Of a stretch of DNA of 64,000 nucleotides, positions 63,789 to 64,000 are shown piece after piece. The position numbers and the translations under genes were made by a program. The notes under the pieces were generated by a model. The model made no database searches. It was not told the DNA's origin and worked only from the letters and a program-made list of their open reading frames with translations. The stretch's first letter is position 1, and each line of letters opens with the position of its first letter. This DNA comes from Ornithinibacter aureus (lineage in GTDB: Bacteria > Actinomycetota > Actinomycetes > Actinomycetales > Dermatophilaceae), in assembly GCF_009858245.1 (NCBI RefSeq), contig NZ_VMSB01000001.1, positions 3,229,623-3,293,622 on the forward strand, read 5' to 3'.

Positions 63789-64000
63789 GACCGACCACCG
63801 TTCGCGGCGTCGCCGGCCTGCCGGGCGCTGGTCAGGTGGGTCCCGGCCACGTCGGCGAGCAGCAGGTGGTCGACGCTCTCCTCGAGGATGCCGCGCGCGC
63901 GCGACGGCACCCCCGCGTCGGTGATGAGGGTGTCGACCTCGTCCAGCGCCATGAACGTCGAGAGGCCGACGATCCCCACCTTGGTGTGATCGGCCAGCAC
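63785..64000 (-). CDS. DeoR-family transcriptional regulator, C-terminal part (cut by window edge)
   Basis: The 71 visible residues run VLADHTKVGIVGLSTFMALDEVDTLITDAGVP, the conserved end of the DeoR sugar-phosphate-binding domain. The DNA-binding start lies beyond base 64000. The overlap with galT suggests that it controls the galactose operon. Confidence 0.85.
   Translation of the reverse strand: MLADHTKVGIVGLSTFMALDEVDTLITDAGVPSRARGILEESVDHLLLADVAGTHLTSARQAGDAANGGRS

Overview
The window is a high-GC actinobacterial chromosome segment, most like a member of the Micrococcales (Intrasporangiaceae-type). The evidence is GC-rich third codon positions, a WhiB regulator, GuaB3, a DUF6350-purN arrangement after sucCD, and many genes that start a few bases after a TANNNT -10 box with no ribosome binding site. 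The order groEL - whiB3 - guaB - guaB3 - choD-like oxidoreductase - guaA matches, from memory, the Rv3417c to Rv3396c block of Mycobacterium tuberculosis, so the left 28 kb is an old conserved backbone with local insertions.

Layout. 0-4 kb: groEL, then the remains of a PadR/ABC efflux operon (truncated regulator, broken ATPase, intact permease). 4-10 kb: S4 protein, whiB3-type regulator, a two-component system, a membrane protein and guaB. 10-15 kb: a cluster of palindromic repeats, P1 peptidase, DHA2 drug exporter, guaB3 and a DUF305 lipoprotein. 15-17.5 kb: an HTH-nucleotidyltransferase gene next to a wrecked HEPN toxin gene that carries a frameshift, a 21-bp repeat expansion and a complete IS256-family element with a 9-bp target duplication. 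17.5-28.5 kb: gabD2-like dehydrogenase, GMC oxidoreductase, DedA protein, a heterodimeric ABC exporter, SURF1, DUF3817 and guaA. 28.5-31.5 kb: a second two-component system and a secreted cutinase-like enzyme.

31.7-43.5 kb is envelope-related: a lipase-like hydrolase, an asparagine synthetase fused to an F420-ligase-like domain, a flippase-like protein, a PIG-L deacetylase, a glycosyltransferase, a NUDIX enzyme, and a LiaF/PspC stress module with its own kinase and regulator. 43.5-48 kb: ArsC-like reductase, quinone oxidoreductase, family-5 uracil-DNA glycosylase and D-amino-acid oxidase. 46.8-52.4 kb: a ROK repressor divergent from a multiple-monosaccharide ABC transporter operon. 52.4-64 kb: arfB, LigD polymerase domain, pcrA, an M23 peptidase, a lipase, sucCD, DUF6350, purN, galT and a partial DeoR regulator.

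The most unusual signals are: (1) the 8-mer GGATGCCG, about 80 copies on both strands, absent from the IS and twice paired as terminator stems; (2) a palindromic repeat family with three intergenic copies and two copies inserted in frame in an ABC transporter gene; (3) the AsnB/F420-ligase-like fusion; (4) the layered inactivation of the HEPN toxin gene.
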